NCBI RefSeq assembly: GCF_006716565.1 | Contig: NZ_VFPG01000001.1 | Coordinates: forward strand, 1,736,001 to 1,800,000 | Length of the DNA stretch: 64,000 bases | Direction of reading: 5' to 3' | Source: Nocardia bhagyanarayanae | GTDB lineage: Bacteria; Actinomycetota; Actinomycetes; Mycobacteriales; Mycobacteriaceae | Shown here: piece after piece, positions 48,591 through 56,635 of the stretch | Numbering within the stretch: position 1 is the first letter of the stretch | Layout: the number at the start of each line of letters is the position of its first letter | Translations under genes and position numbers: made by a program | Notes under the pieces: model-generated | What the model was told of the DNA's origin: nothing | The model's database searches: none | Seen by the model: the letters and a program-made list of their open reading frames with translations, nothing else

Positions 48591-48795
48591 CAGCTCGAAC
48601 AGCGCCCCTCGTCCTGTCCGCAGCTCCGGACAGCGCCTTGTCCTGTCCGCAGCTCCGGACAGCACCTTGTCCTGCCCGCAGTCGAACAGCGTGTCGTCTC
48701 TGTCATCAGCTCGAACAGTGCCTGGTCCCTGTCCGCAGGTCGAACAGCGCGTCGTTCCTGCCCGCCGGTCGAAACAGCACCTCGTCCCGGGGCGG
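48591..48795. repeat. 29-bp tandem repeat, seven copies
   Basis: Units such as CGCAGCTCCGGACAGCGCC + TTGTCCTGTC, seven in a row with 28-30-base length and variable similarity. They give repetitive shadow frames on both strands. Confidence 0.75.
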
Positions 48796-48830
48796 CGTGC
48801 CGTCGCTACCGCCCGGGCGCACGGACCACT

Positions 48831-48932
48831 GGAAATCGACGGTAGTCAAATGGTTGCTATTTGATCTTGCAAAGCCACCATATGACTACCGTCGAATCCA
48901 TTTCTCTATCGACGGTAGTCAAATGGTGGTTG
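48831..48932. repeat. Dispersed palindromic repeat, copy C
   Basis: CGACGGTAGTCAAATGG...CCATATGACTACCGTCG forms one hairpin, and TGACTACCGTCGA...TATCGACGGTAGTCA a second, sharing the middle arm; the two folds are mutually exclusive. Very close to copy A (32291) over its whole length. Confidence 0.7.
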
Positions 48933-49096
48933 CGCCCTTGACAGGCCAACAGCCCTCCCCAAAGCTCGACCGGCCGAAGAGCTCTTTTCGCTTGCCCTCC
49001 CTAGACGCAACCACAGCCGGATGACCACGCCGGAAGCCGAACCCCACGCCCGCCAACTGCGGGAGGTAAGCCGGGTACGGCACACGACGCGCCCAG

Positions 49097-49246
49097 CACC
49101 GCTCCGAGGAAAACCTGGGTAGGCCAACCACCTGGGCACCCGCAACATTGGGCGAAAACACCGGTAGGCCTACCCCCTTGAACACCCGCAACATTGGGCG
49201 AAAACACCGGTAGGCCCACCCCCTTGGGCACCCGCAACATCGGGAA
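49097..49246. repeat. 46-54-bp tandem repeat
   Basis: Three units built on GAAAACACCGGTAGGCC + TACCCCCTTGGGCACCCGCAACATTGGG; the first is more diverged. Similar CCTACCCCCCTGGGC segments occur near 61690-61750, which hints at a dispersed family. Confidence 0.65.
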
Positions 49247-49425
49247 CCGTCACCCCAACGCAACGCACCAATCCCACGAACCCAAATCCACCCCTCACAC
49301 CAGTCAGCCCATGCGATCGCACAGATTCAAACCCTCGTCTCGCCCCCGCCCCGGTGTTGCACTGGGAACAGCCGGGTGCACCAGCAGCCGCACCCGGCGA
49401 TCCCCACGAAACCCACGGAGCGGCC

Positions 49426-50541
49426 ATGACCACGGAGCGGATCGCGGAGCAGACCAAGTTCGCCTACTGGGTGCCCAATGTCAGCGGCGGCCTGGTCACC
49501 AGCGACATCGAACAGCGGACGAGCTGGGATTTCGAGTACAACAAGAAGCTGGCGCAGACCGCGGAGCGCAACGGTTTCGACTACGCGCTCTCACAGGTCC
49601 GCTACACCGCGTCCTACGGCGCGGAGTACCAGCACGAATCGACCTCGTTCAGCCTGGCCCTGCTCGGCGCGACCGAGCGGCTGAAGGTGATCGCCGCCGT
49701 CCATCCCGGCCTCTGGCATCCGGCCGTGCTCGCCAAGTTCGGCGCCACCGCCGATCATCTCTCCAACGGACGGTTCGCGATCAACGTCGTATCCGGCTGG
49801 TTCGCAGGCGAATTCACCGCGTTGGGCGAGCCCTGGCTGGAACACGACGAACGTTACCGGCGCAGCGCCGAATTCCTCGAGGTGATCCGCAAGATCTGGA
49901 CCGAGGACAACGTGAACTACGGCGGCGACTTCTACCGAATCCGCGATTTCACCTTGAAGCCCAAGCCGCTGAACACCCCCGAACGGCCGAATCCCGAACT
50001 GTTCCAGGGCGGTAACTCCACCGCCGCGCGCCGCAACGGCGGTCGCTACGCCGATTGGTACTTCTCCAACGGCAAGGATTTCGACGGCGTCACCGAACAA
50101 TTGGACGACCTACGCGCGGTGGCCAGGGCGCACGACCGTGAGGTGAAGTTCGGGCTGAACGGATTCATCATCGCCCGCGACACCGAGAAGGAAGCGCACG
50201 ACACCCTCCGCGAAATCATCGCCAAGGCGAACAAGCCCGCGGTGGAAGGTTTCCGGGACGCGGTACAGCAGGCGGGCGCGTCCACCAAGGACGGCAAGGG
50301 CATGTGGGCGGACTCGACCTTCGAGGACCTCGTCCAGTACAACGACGGTTTCCGCACGAAGCTGATCGGCACGCCGGAACAAGTCGCGGAGCGGATCGTG
50401 GCCTACCGCCAACTCGGCGTCGACCTGGTGCTCGGCGGATTCCTGCACTTCCAGGAGGAGATCGAGTACTTCGGCGCGAAAGTCCTTCCACTGGTGCGGG
50501 AGCTGGAGGCCGCCCGCGAACCGGTCGCGGCGGTGCGGTGA
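49426..50541 (+). CDS. sfnG: Dimethylsulfone monooxygenase SfnG
   Basis: A 371-residue LLM-family enzyme that with FMNH2 converts dimethylsulfone to methanesulfinate in sulfur scavenging. Sequence blocks typical of SfnG: KFAYWVPNVSGGLVTSDIEQRTSWDFEYNKKLAQTAERNGFDYALSQVRYTASYGAEYQHESTSFSLALLGATERLKVIAAVHPGLWHPAVLAKF, DHLSNGRFAINVVSGWFAGEFTALGEPWLEHDERYRRS, QGGNSTAARRNGGRYADWYFSNG. It overlaps the next gene by one base. The following genes supply an SfnB-like enzyme, NADPH-FMN reductase and a flavin reductase, giving the complete two-component system. Confidence 0.85.
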   Translation: MTTERIAEQTKFAYWVPNVSGGLVTSDIEQRTSWDFEYNKKLAQTAERNGFDYALSQVRYTASYGAEYQHESTSFSLALLGATERLKVIAAVHPGLWHPAVLAKFGATADHLSNGRFAINVVSGWFAGEFTALGEPWLEHDERYRRSAEFLEVIRKIWTEDNVNYGGDFYRIRDFTLKPKPLNTPERPNPELFQGGNSTAARRNGGRYADWYFSNGKDFDGVTEQLDDLRAVARAHDREVKFGLNGFIIARDTEKEAHDTLREIIAKANKPAVEGFRDAVQQAGASTKDGKGMWADSTFEDLVQYNDGFRTKLIGTPEQVAERIVAYRQLGVDLVLGGFLHFQEEIEYFGAKVLPLVRELEAAREPVAAVR

Positions 50542-51836
50542 TGACCGCGGTCGCCGCCGACCGCATCGCGTCCGCCGCCCAAGCGCTTTCGGTCGCGAAC
50601 CGACTGGCGGCCGAATTCGCTGTGGAGGCTTCCGACCGCGACCGCGGACGAAGGCTGCCACACGCCGAGGTCGCGCGGCTCGCCGCGAGCGGACTGCTGG
50701 CCATCACGGTCCCGGCCGAGTTCGGTGGCGCCGACTTGCCGCCCAGCGTGGTGGCCGATGTGGTGCGGATTCTGGCCGCCGCGGATCCGAATATCGCGCA
50801 GATTCCGCACAGCCACTTCGTCTACGTGAATCTCCTGCGGCTGGCCGGATCCGCCGAGCAGAAGCAGCGCTACTTCGCCCAGGTGCTGGACGGCGCGCGG
50901 ATCGCCAACGCGCAATCCGAGCGCGGCGGTGCGACGGTCGCCGACATCGCCACGACGGTGCGCCCACTCGGCACCCGGTTTCGCGTCGACGGTACGAAGT
51001 ACTACTGCACCGGCTCGCTGTTCGCCGATCTGCTCGCGGTACTGACCCGGCTGGACGATCCCGATGGCGAACTGCCCGCGGGCGAATACATCGCCTATCT
51101 GCCCGCCGATACCCCTGGCGTACGGATCATCGACGACTGGAATGCGCTGGGGCAGCGAACGACCGGAAGCGGCACGGTCGAATTCGACGGTGTGGTGGTC
51201 GAGTCGGATCAGTTGATCTTCAGATCCGATGCGGTGCACGCGCCGACCGGCTACGGAGCTTTCGCGCAGCTGCTGCATGCTGCCATCGACGCCGGCATTG
51301 CGCGTGGAGCATTGTCCGCCGCAACGAAATTCGTTCGGTCGAAGAGCAGGCCTTGGTTCGAGTCGGGCGTGGGCCGTGCGATCGATGATCCGTTGCTGAT
51401 TCAGCGGTTCGGCGAGTTGTCCGTGGCGGTCGTCGCGGCGGAGGCGACGTTGCGGGCCGCGGGTCTCGCGGTCGATCGTGCGGTCACCTCGGAACCCGCG
51501 CTGTCGAACGAAACCGTGGCGGACACACATCGCTCCGGCTCTCCGGCGCAGAACGGTTCGGTGTCCGCCGTGCCGAGTGCCCCGAGTGAGGCCGTTGCCG
51601 AAGCATCACTCGCCGTCGCGGCGGCGAAGGTGCTGGCCGATCGAGCCGCCAACGATGTCTCCTCGGCGCTCTTCGAGGTCGGCGGAACACGCAGCACAGC
51701 AAGTGATCTGAACCTGGACCACTTCTGGCGTAATGCCCGCACGCACACACTGCACGACCCGGTCCGCTGGAAATACCAGCACATCGGCCGCGCCCTGCTG
51801 CACGAGACCGCGCCACCACTGCACGGCGTCATCTGA
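50541..51836 (+). CDS. SfnB-type sulfur-acquisition oxidoreductase
   Basis: A 431-residue acyl-CoA dehydrogenase-like flavoprotein of the SfnB group: LAITVPAEFGGADLPPSVVADVVRILAAADPNIAQIPHSHFVYVNLLRLAGSAEQKQRYFAQVLDGARIANAQSERGG, TKYYCTGSLFADLLAVL, DDWNALGQRTTGSGTVEFDGVVV, FEVGGTRSTASDLNLDHFWRNARTHTLHDPVRWKYQHIGRALL. An unusual Ser/Pro/Ala-rich insert (TSEPALSNETVADTHRSGSP to about SVSAVPSAPSEAV, residues 315-350) interrupts the C-terminal helical domain. Overlaps sfnG, so co-translated. Confidence 0.8.
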   Translation: MTAVAADRIASAAQALSVANRLAAEFAVEASDRDRGRRLPHAEVARLAASGLLAITVPAEFGGADLPPSVVADVVRILAAADPNIAQIPHSHFVYVNLLRLAGSAEQKQRYFAQVLDGARIANAQSERGGATVADIATTVRPLGTRFRVDGTKYYCTGSLFADLLAVLTRLDDPDGELPAGEYIAYLPADTPGVRIIDDWNALGQRTTGSGTVEFDGVVVESDQLIFRSDAVHAPTGYGAFAQLLHAAIDAGIARGALSAATKFVRSKSRPWFESGVGRAIDDPLLIQRFGELSVAVVAAEATLRAAGLAVDRAVTSEPALSNETVADTHRSGSPAQNGSVSAVPSAPSEAVAEASLAVAAAKVLADRAANDVSSALFEVGGTRSTASDLNLDHFWRNARTHTLHDPVRWKYQHIGRALLHETAPPLHGVI

Positions 51837-51866
51837 CAGGGAAACCACGAAAGGAAGGACACAGCG

Positions 51867-52487
51867 GTGACAGTGACCGTCGTCGTCGGCAACCCGAAAC
51901 CCGCGTCCCGCACCCTGGCCGCGGGCACCCTCGTGGCACGCGGCCTCCGGCCCGATACCGAACCCACCGTGCTCGACCTGGCTTCCTACGGCCCGGCCCT
52001 GCTCAGCTGGGGTGATCCGGCCGTGGCCGATGCCGTGCGGACCGTGGCCGAATCCGAACTGGTGGTGTTCGCGAGCCCCACCTTCAAGGCCACCTACACC
52101 GGACTGCTCAAGCTGTTCCTCGAACAGTTCGACGGCGGAACGGGATTGGCGGGAGTGCTGGCCGTCCCGGTGATGCTCGGTGCGGGACCGGCGCACGCAC
52201 TCGCGCCGGACCTCCTGCTCAAGCCGGTGCTCGTTGAACTCGGCGCGACGGCCGCCCTGCCCGGTCTCTACCTGGCCGACCGGACCTTCGCCGAGGACGG
52301 TGCGATCGATGCCTATGCCGAGCGCTGGCGTCCCGTTGTCCGAGCGCTGAGTCGCTCGGGCGCGGCCGATGCGAGCCCGGGCGGTCCCGGTACGAGCGAT
52401 CCGAATCAGAACGCGGGTCGCTCGGATGCGGGAACAGGCCGGCCGAATTCGGACGTACACACGAGCAAGGCGGTGGAACATGCATGA
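51867..52487 (+). CDS. NADPH-dependent FMN reductase (SsuE/MsuE-like)
   Basis: A 206-residue flavodoxin-fold reductase that would supply FMNH2 to SfnG and the related monooxygenases. TVVVGNPKPASRTLAAGTLV is the FMN phosphate loop and VVFASPTFKATYTGLLKLFLEQFDG the second flavin-binding block; MLGAGPAHALAPDLLLKPVLVELGATAALPGLYLAD follows as in SsuE/MsuE. The last 45 residues (SRSGAADASPGGPGTSDPNQ...) are low-complexity, unlike the family. Overlaps the next gene by 8 bases. Confidence 0.8.
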   Translation: MTVTVVVGNPKPASRTLAAGTLVARGLRPDTEPTVLDLASYGPALLSWGDPAVADAVRTVAESELVVFASPTFKATYTGLLKLFLEQFDGGTGLAGVLAVPVMLGAGPAHALAPDLLLKPVLVELGATAALPGLYLADRTFAEDGAIDAYAERWRPVVRALSRSGAADASPGGPGTSDPNQNAGRSDAGTGRPNSDVHTSKAVEHA

Positions 52488-53004
52488 CCTTTTCGAAACT
52501 CCCGCCGACGGAAGGGGTTTGCGTCGTGCGTTCGCGAACTTCCCGAGCGGTGTGGTCGCGGTCTGCGCGGAGGTCGACGGCACACCGCACGGCCTCGCCG
52601 TCAGCACCTTCGTGCCCGTTTCGCTCGATCCGCCGCTGGTCTCCTTCTGCGTGCAGAACAGTTCCTCGACCTGGCCGCGCCTGGCCGCTGCGTCCCACCT
52701 CGGCCTGAGCCTGCTCGGCACGGATCAGACCGACGCCGCCCGCGCGCTCGGCGCCCGCGACGGCGACCGCTTCCGCGCCAGCGAATTACACCGCGGCACC
52801 GGCGACGCCGTCTTCCTCCACGGTGCGTCCGCGTGGATCGAGGGCGTCCCCGAGGCGCAGGTTCCCGCGGGCGACCATCTCGTCGTCATCCTGCGCATCC
52901 ACCGCCTGGCCACCCGTCACGACGTCGACCCCCTCGTCTTCCACGGCAGCCGCTTCCGCCGCCTGCACGCCGAACCGAGTGAGATCACCGACGTGGCGAG
53001 CTGA
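52480..53004 (+). CDS. Flavin reductase domain protein
   Basis: A 174-residue protein of the flavin-reductase-like (FMN-binding split-barrel) family: LRRAFANFPSGVVAVCAEVDGTPHGLAVSTFVPVSLDPPLVSFCVQNSSSTWPRLAAASHLGLSLLG is the diagnostic opening; DHLVVILRIHRLATRHDVDPLVFHGSRFRRLH ends it. It would reduce FMN or FAD with NAD(P)H for the monooxygenases nearby (SfnG, StyA-like, DszA/C-like). ATG 52480 lies within the end of the previous gene. Confidence 0.82.
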   Translation: MHDLFETPADGRGLRRAFANFPSGVVAVCAEVDGTPHGLAVSTFVPVSLDPPLVSFCVQNSSSTWPRLAAASHLGLSLLGTDQTDAARALGARDGDRFRASELHRGTGDAVFLHGASAWIEGVPEAQVPAGDHLVVILRIHRLATRHDVDPLVFHGSRFRRLHAEPSEITDVAS

Positions 53005-53029
53005 TCATCCCCGGCCCTAACCTGGGCCG

Positions 53030-53380
53030 GTGCCCCTAGTCGAGGTGACCTACGCCCCTCACGTCCCCGAGTCGACCCTGCACGCCCTCGCCGAGCACCT
53101 TCCACACCTGGTCTCGGTCGCCGTGGAGTGCCCCGAGGAGCCTTACGACGGCAACCTCCAACCCGGTGACGTCGAACTCCGCTTCCGCCCCCTCGGCCCC
53201 TACGACCGCAGCGGCCTCGACGCGGTCATCGAGATCCGCTCCAAGTACTTCGACTCCCGCGCCGCCACCCGCCAATCCCGCGTCGACGCCCTCCACCGCG
53301 CGATCACCGCCCACACCCCACTCACCGACTTCGGCATCTACCTCACCATGCCCGTCGCCGCCTGGGCCCAGACGGAGTAG
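53030..53380 (+). CDS. Tautomerase-like protein (CHMI family)
   Basis: A 116-residue protein starting at GTG (MPLVEVTYAPHVPESTLHALAEHLPHLVSVAVECPEEPYDGNLQPGDVELRFRPLGPYDRSGLDAVIEIRSKYFDSRAATRQSRVDALHRAITAH), which has the length and layout of 5-carboxymethyl-2-hydroxymuconate delta-isomerase-like proteins. After start-Met removal Pro2 is available as the catalytic amino-terminal proline. Substrate unknown. Terminator follows. Confidence 0.65.
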   Translation: MPLVEVTYAPHVPESTLHALAEHLPHLVSVAVECPEEPYDGNLQPGDVELRFRPLGPYDRSGLDAVIEIRSKYFDSRAATRQSRVDALHRAITAHTPLTDFGIYLTMPVAAWAQTE

Positions 53381-53393
53381 GCCCCGTAAACGA

Positions 53394-53422
53394 CGAAACC
53401 CGCTGTGGGGCAGCGGGTTTCG
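53394..53422. terminator. Bidirectional terminator hairpin
   Basis: CGAAACCCGCTG pairs with CAGCGGGTTTCG around TGGGG. It lies between the gene at 53030 (+) and the tRNA (-). Confidence 0.75.
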
Positions 53423-53427
53423 GAAAC

Positions 53428-53501
53428 TGGAGCCGATGACGGGAATCGAACCCGCGCTGTCTGCTTGGGAAGCAGAAGTTCTACCATTGAACTACATCGG
53501 C
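53428..53501 (-). tRNA. tRNA-Gly (anticodon CCC)
   Basis: Acceptor GCCGATG/CATCGGC with T73 and encoded CCA; D-arm region TAGTTCAATGGTAGAAC; anticodon stem TCTGC/GCAGA with loop TTCCCAA, giving anticodon CCC (reads GGG); T-arm GCGGG-TTCGATT-CCCGT. All four arms fold. No integrated element lies next to it. Confidence 0.95.
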
Positions 53502-53790
53502 ACGGTACCGAGGTACCACCCGAGACTGTAGCAGAAGCGGCGTTGCGGCGGGAAAAGTCCAGCTAGATGCCTTTGACCTGCGTTGATGCCGCGGCGGTGA
53601 AACCGTCGGACGCCCCCGAACGGGTCCAGCTCGACGGTGCCGTTCGGCCGGATTCGAGGGCGTACGGGGCCGAATCTTCCCAAACCTTCGCCGAATTCCC
53701 CCACCGCGCCCGCCGACGCCGACTGCCCCGCACCGATGGGCCGCGAGGGAAAGTGACGGGTCGCGGCAGCCGCCGAGCTGGGATGTCGGT

Positions 53791-55281
53791 TCAGTAGGTC
53801 TGGGCCGCCACGGCGTCGGTCCAGTCGCGGAGAAGTTCCGCGAGGCCGTCGGCCTCCGGATGGTCGGTGGCCCATGCGGTGTAACCGTCGGGGCGGATGA
53901 GGACGGTGGCGGGGGTCGGGATGTCGCCGACGCCGGGGATGGTCCAGCGGGAGGCGTGGCTCCGGGCGGTCACGACCTCGACGTGGCGGTTCCAATCGGT
54001 GTCGAGCGGCTCGGTTCCGGCGAGCCGGAGCAGGAGCGGGCGGGCGGGGCGCAGGAGTTCGTGGACGCGGGCGGGGCCGGCGGCGGTGACGAGGTCGGCG
54101 TCGGGTATGCGGCGCCCGGCGAGCGGGTGATCGCAACCAGTGGCGTAGCGGATGTCCAGGGCGGTGATCATCAGGCCGAGGCGGTGGCGAATCTCGTCTG
54201 AGGTGATCAGCTCGCTCATGATGTCGCGCAGGGCATCGGTGTGCGGGCCGGAACGGCCCAGCGCGGTTTGGGCGCGGGTGTTGTGCAGCACCCGGGCGGC
54301 GACGGGATGGCGTTCGGCCTGGTAGGTGTCGAGCAGGCTGCCGGGTGCGTCGGCGCGTAGCACGGCGGCGAGCTTCCAGCCGAGGTTCACCGCGTCCTGG
54401 ACCCCGAGGTTCAGTCCCTGACCACCCGCCGGATAGTGGATGTGGGCCGCGTCGCCCGCCAGGAAGACGCGGCCCGCGCGATAACGGCCGGCCTGCCGCG
54501 CCGCGTCGCCGTAGTGCGAGACCCAGCGGGGACTGTGCATGCCGAAATCCTCGCCCGCGATCTCGCGGAAGTTGGCGCGGAAGTCCGCGAAGGAGAGTTC
54601 CGTCCCGCGCCCGAGCACCCGGTCGTGCCGCTGGACGAGGAGCCGGTACCACCCCGGCTGAAGCTGCACGACCGAGAAATCGCCCGCGCCGCGACGGTGG
54701 CTGAAGAAGGGCTGGGCCGGCGGTTCGGCCAGTTCGACGTCGGCCAGCATGCCGGTCATCGTCGCGTCGGTGCCCGCGAACGCGATGCCCGCCAGCCTGC
54801 GCACGGTGCTGCGCCCGCCGTCACAGCCGACGAGGTAGGCCGCGCGCAGCCGACGGATGCCCTGCGCGCCGCCGACCTCGACCTCCACTTCGGAGCCGTC
54901 TTGACGAAACCCGAGCACGGGCGAATCCCACGCCACGGTCGCGCCGAGTTCCTTTGCGCGGTTCTCCAATTCTGTTTCGATCAGCGACTGCGGTATCACG
55001 AGAGTGAAGGGGTAACGAGTCGGGAAATCGCTGAAGTCCAAAGGGATTCCGGCGAAGTGCCCGACCTGGAGCGGACGCCCCTGCGCGAGCATGCCGTCGA
55101 GCATGCCGCGCTGATCGAGGATTTCCATGGTCCTGGCGTGCATGCCGCCCGCCCGAGATTCGCCGGTCCGCGCGGGCAGCGCGTCGAGGATCGTCACCTC
55201 CAGCCCGAGGATCCGCAGTTCACACGCCAGCATCAGGCCCGTCGGTCCGGCTCCGGCGATCACCACATCGGTCGCGTCCAC
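53791..55281 (-). CDS. FAD-dependent aromatic monooxygenase (class A)
   Basis: A 496-residue flavoprotein monooxygenase. FAD fingerprint VVIAGAGPTGLMLACELRILGLEVTILDALP (G-x-G-x-x-G, residues 10-15), DG motif YLVGCDGGRSTVRRLAGI, and GRVFLAGDAAHIHYPAGGQGLNLGVQDAVNLGWKLAAVL (second FAD motif GD, residues about 285). The closing thioredoxin-like part (HELLRPARPLLLRL...WTIPGVGDIPTPATVLIRPDGYTAWATD) belongs to the PheA/TfdB/rifampicin-monooxygenase type. It is divergent from the TetR at 55351 with a 32-bp operator between them, so substrate-induced expression is likely. Substrate unknown. Confidence 0.82.
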   Translation of the reverse strand: MDATDVVIAGAGPTGLMLACELRILGLEVTILDALPARTGESRAGGMHARTMEILDQRGMLDGMLAQGRPLQVGHFAGIPLDFSDFPTRYPFTLVIPQSLIETELENRAKELGATVAWDSPVLGFRQDGSEVEVEVGGAQGIRRLRAAYLVGCDGGRSTVRRLAGIAFAGTDATMTGMLADVELAEPPAQPFFSHRRGAGDFSVVQLQPGWYRLLVQRHDRVLGRGTELSFADFRANFREIAGEDFGMHSPRWVSHYGDAARQAGRYRAGRVFLAGDAAHIHYPAGGQGLNLGVQDAVNLGWKLAAVLRADAPGSLLDTYQAERHPVAARVLHNTRAQTALGRSGPHTDALRDIMSELITSDEIRHRLGLMITALDIRYATGCDHPLAGRRIPDADLVTAAGPARVHELLRPARPLLLRLAGTEPLDTDWNRHVEVVTARSHASRWTIPGVGDIPTPATVLIRPDGYTAWATDHPEADGLAELLRDWTDAVAAQTY

Positions 55282-55289
55282 AAACCCTC

Positions 55290-55342
55290 CTTAACAACGT
55301 TAAATCCTTAACGATGTTAAGGAGAACAAGAACATTGTTAAG
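55290..55342. promoter_or_regulatory. TetR operator between monooxygenase and regulator
   Basis: CTTAACAACGTTAA and TTAACGATGTTAAG, separated by ATCC, form a 32-bp palindrome with one mismatch (55290-55321). A third half-site AACATTGTTAAG follows at 55331-55342, just before the regulator start. The layout points to cooperative TetR binding controlling both genes. Confidence 0.75.
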
Positions 55343-55350
55343 CTGTCAAG

Positions 55351-56022
55351 GTGTCGAACAGAACCGGTCAGGTGAAGCTGGACCCCGAGGTGATCGCGGA
55401 TGCCGCGCTGACCCTGCTCGACGAGGTCGGCCTCGACGGCCTGACCATGCGCAAGGTCGCGGCGGCGCTGAACGTGCAGGCGCCCGCGCTGTACTGGCAC
55501 GTCGCGAACAAGCGGGAGCTGCTGGACGTGATGGCGCGGTCCGTCTTCGTCTCCGCGGTGGCGGACGTCGAGGCGCCGCGGCGCGGCGAGGATTGGCGCG
55601 ACTGGCTCATCGCGCTCGCCGGTCGGCTGCGCCGAGCCATGCTGGGCTATCGAGACGGGGCGAAAGTGCTGGCGGGAACCTATATCAGCGACGAATCGAT
55701 GTGGCGCACGGTGGAATTGACGCTGCGCACACTGGAGGACGCGGGATTCTCGAGAAGACGAGCCGCGCGGGTCTTTCCGATCCTGTTGCACTACACCGTC
55801 GGCTTCGTGATCGAAGAACAGGCGCGCACCGGCGGCGAGTACGGCGACCGCGACCCCTACCGGCCCGAGCGCCTCGCCGAGTTGGTCGACGCCCAGCGTT
55901 TCCCGCTCACCGCCCATCTGGTGAGCGAGGTTTTCGTGGGCGACACCGACGCGGAGTTCGCCGACGGCCTGCGCGTCATTCTCGCGGGCATCCACGCGGT
56001 CGGGATCGAACCTGCCGACTGA
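55351..56022 (+). CDS. TetR-family regulator
   Basis: A 223-residue regulator, GTG start at 55351. N-terminal HTH: VIADAALTLLDEVGLDGLTMRKVAAALNVQAPALYWHVANKRELLDVMARSVF; the ALYWHV recognition-helix form and the C-terminal domain (LAGTYISDESMWRTVELTLRTLEDAGFSRRRAARVFPILLHYTVGFVIEEQAR) resemble the TetR_C_1 class (TetR proper). It faces the FAD monooxygenase; the shared 32-bp palindrome suggests it represses both itself and the enzyme until a ligand binds. Confidence 0.82.
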   Translation: MSNRTGQVKLDPEVIADAALTLLDEVGLDGLTMRKVAAALNVQAPALYWHVANKRELLDVMARSVFVSAVADVEAPRRGEDWRDWLIALAGRLRRAMLGYRDGAKVLAGTYISDESMWRTVELTLRTLEDAGFSRRRAARVFPILLHYTVGFVIEEQARTGGEYGDRDPYRPERLAELVDAQRFPLTAHLVSEVFVGDTDAEFADGLRVILAGIHAVGIEPAD

Positions 56023-56131
56023 CCTGCCCCAGCCTCTTCCTCGCAGATGCTTTGTACGGTCAGCGGTCCTACCTACCCAAAGGCCTGTCGAGCACGGCCG
56101 CGCGCCCGTCGGATCGCGAGCGCCATGCGGA

Positions 56132-56635
56132 TCAGGCCGCGGTTTCCAGGTCCGCCTTCAACCGCTCGAGCGTCCGCCGGATGTTCCCGCGCTGGAACTC
56201 CGCGAACCCGGGCTTGCCGGTGGCGATCTTGTCGAACCAGAGGGTCGGCAGGTCGGGCCAGCCGCGGCGGTCGTCGGTCCAGGTTTCGGTGATCAGGGTT
56301 CCCTCGGGCACGGCCTCGAAGCGGTATTCCCAGCTGGCGATGGCGACCGGAAGGACCGGCTTGCGCAGGCCGTAGCGGCGGACCTTGAACGCGAAGCGGC
56401 TGCCGCGCTCGGCGGCGGTGACTTCACAGCCGGTGGACCAGCGCACGCCGCGGCGGATGTTCGTGCCGACGAAGCGCATGCCCACGCGGACGGGCGCGCC
56501 GGGTTCGGCGACGACCGCGCCGGTGTTCTCCGGGCTCCAGCGGTGGATCTGGGTGACGTCGCTGACGCGGTCGTAGGCCGTCACCGGGTCGATCGCGACG
56601 ACGATGCTGTCGGAGACCTGCTTTGTTCGTGGCAC
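56132..56635 (-). CDS. SRPBCC-family lipid/ligand-binding protein
   Basis: A 167-residue protein of the START/polyketide-cyclase (SRPBCC) fold: VSDSIVVAIDPVTAYDRVSDVTQIHRWSPENTGAVV opens the domain, IRRGVRWSTGCEVTAAERGSRFAFKV and WEYRFEAVPEGTLITETWTDDR are the central strands, and the long C-terminal helix ends FQRGNIRRTLERLKADLETAA. Start at GTG 56635; the longer frame overlaps the PAP2 gene further. It overlaps the end of PAP2 by 55 bases. Ligand unknown. Confidence 0.72.
   Translation of the reverse strand: MPRTKQVSDSIVVAIDPVTAYDRVSDVTQIHRWSPENTGAVVAEPGAPVRVGMRFVGTNIRRGVRWSTGCEVTAAERGSRFAFKVRRYGLRKPVLPVAIASWEYRFEAVPEGTLITETWTDDRRGWPDLPTLWFDKIATGKPGFAEFQRGNIRRTLERLKADLETAA

Larger units (their letters stand above)
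48281..49425. other. Gene-free, repeat-rich interval before sfnG
   Basis: More than 1.1 kb with no supportable gene. It holds a 29-bp tandem array (48591-48795), the palindromic element copy C (48831-48932) and a 46-54-bp tandem repeat (49097-49246). The last 180 bases are less repetitive and probably carry the sfnG promoter; the start is set by the family, not by a strong ribosome-binding site. Confidence 0.65.

Noticed and set aside
53428..53501. tRNA-Gly as the attachment site of the phage-derived island
   Set aside because: It is 31 kb from the island and no partial tRNA copy was found at the island's edges by eye.
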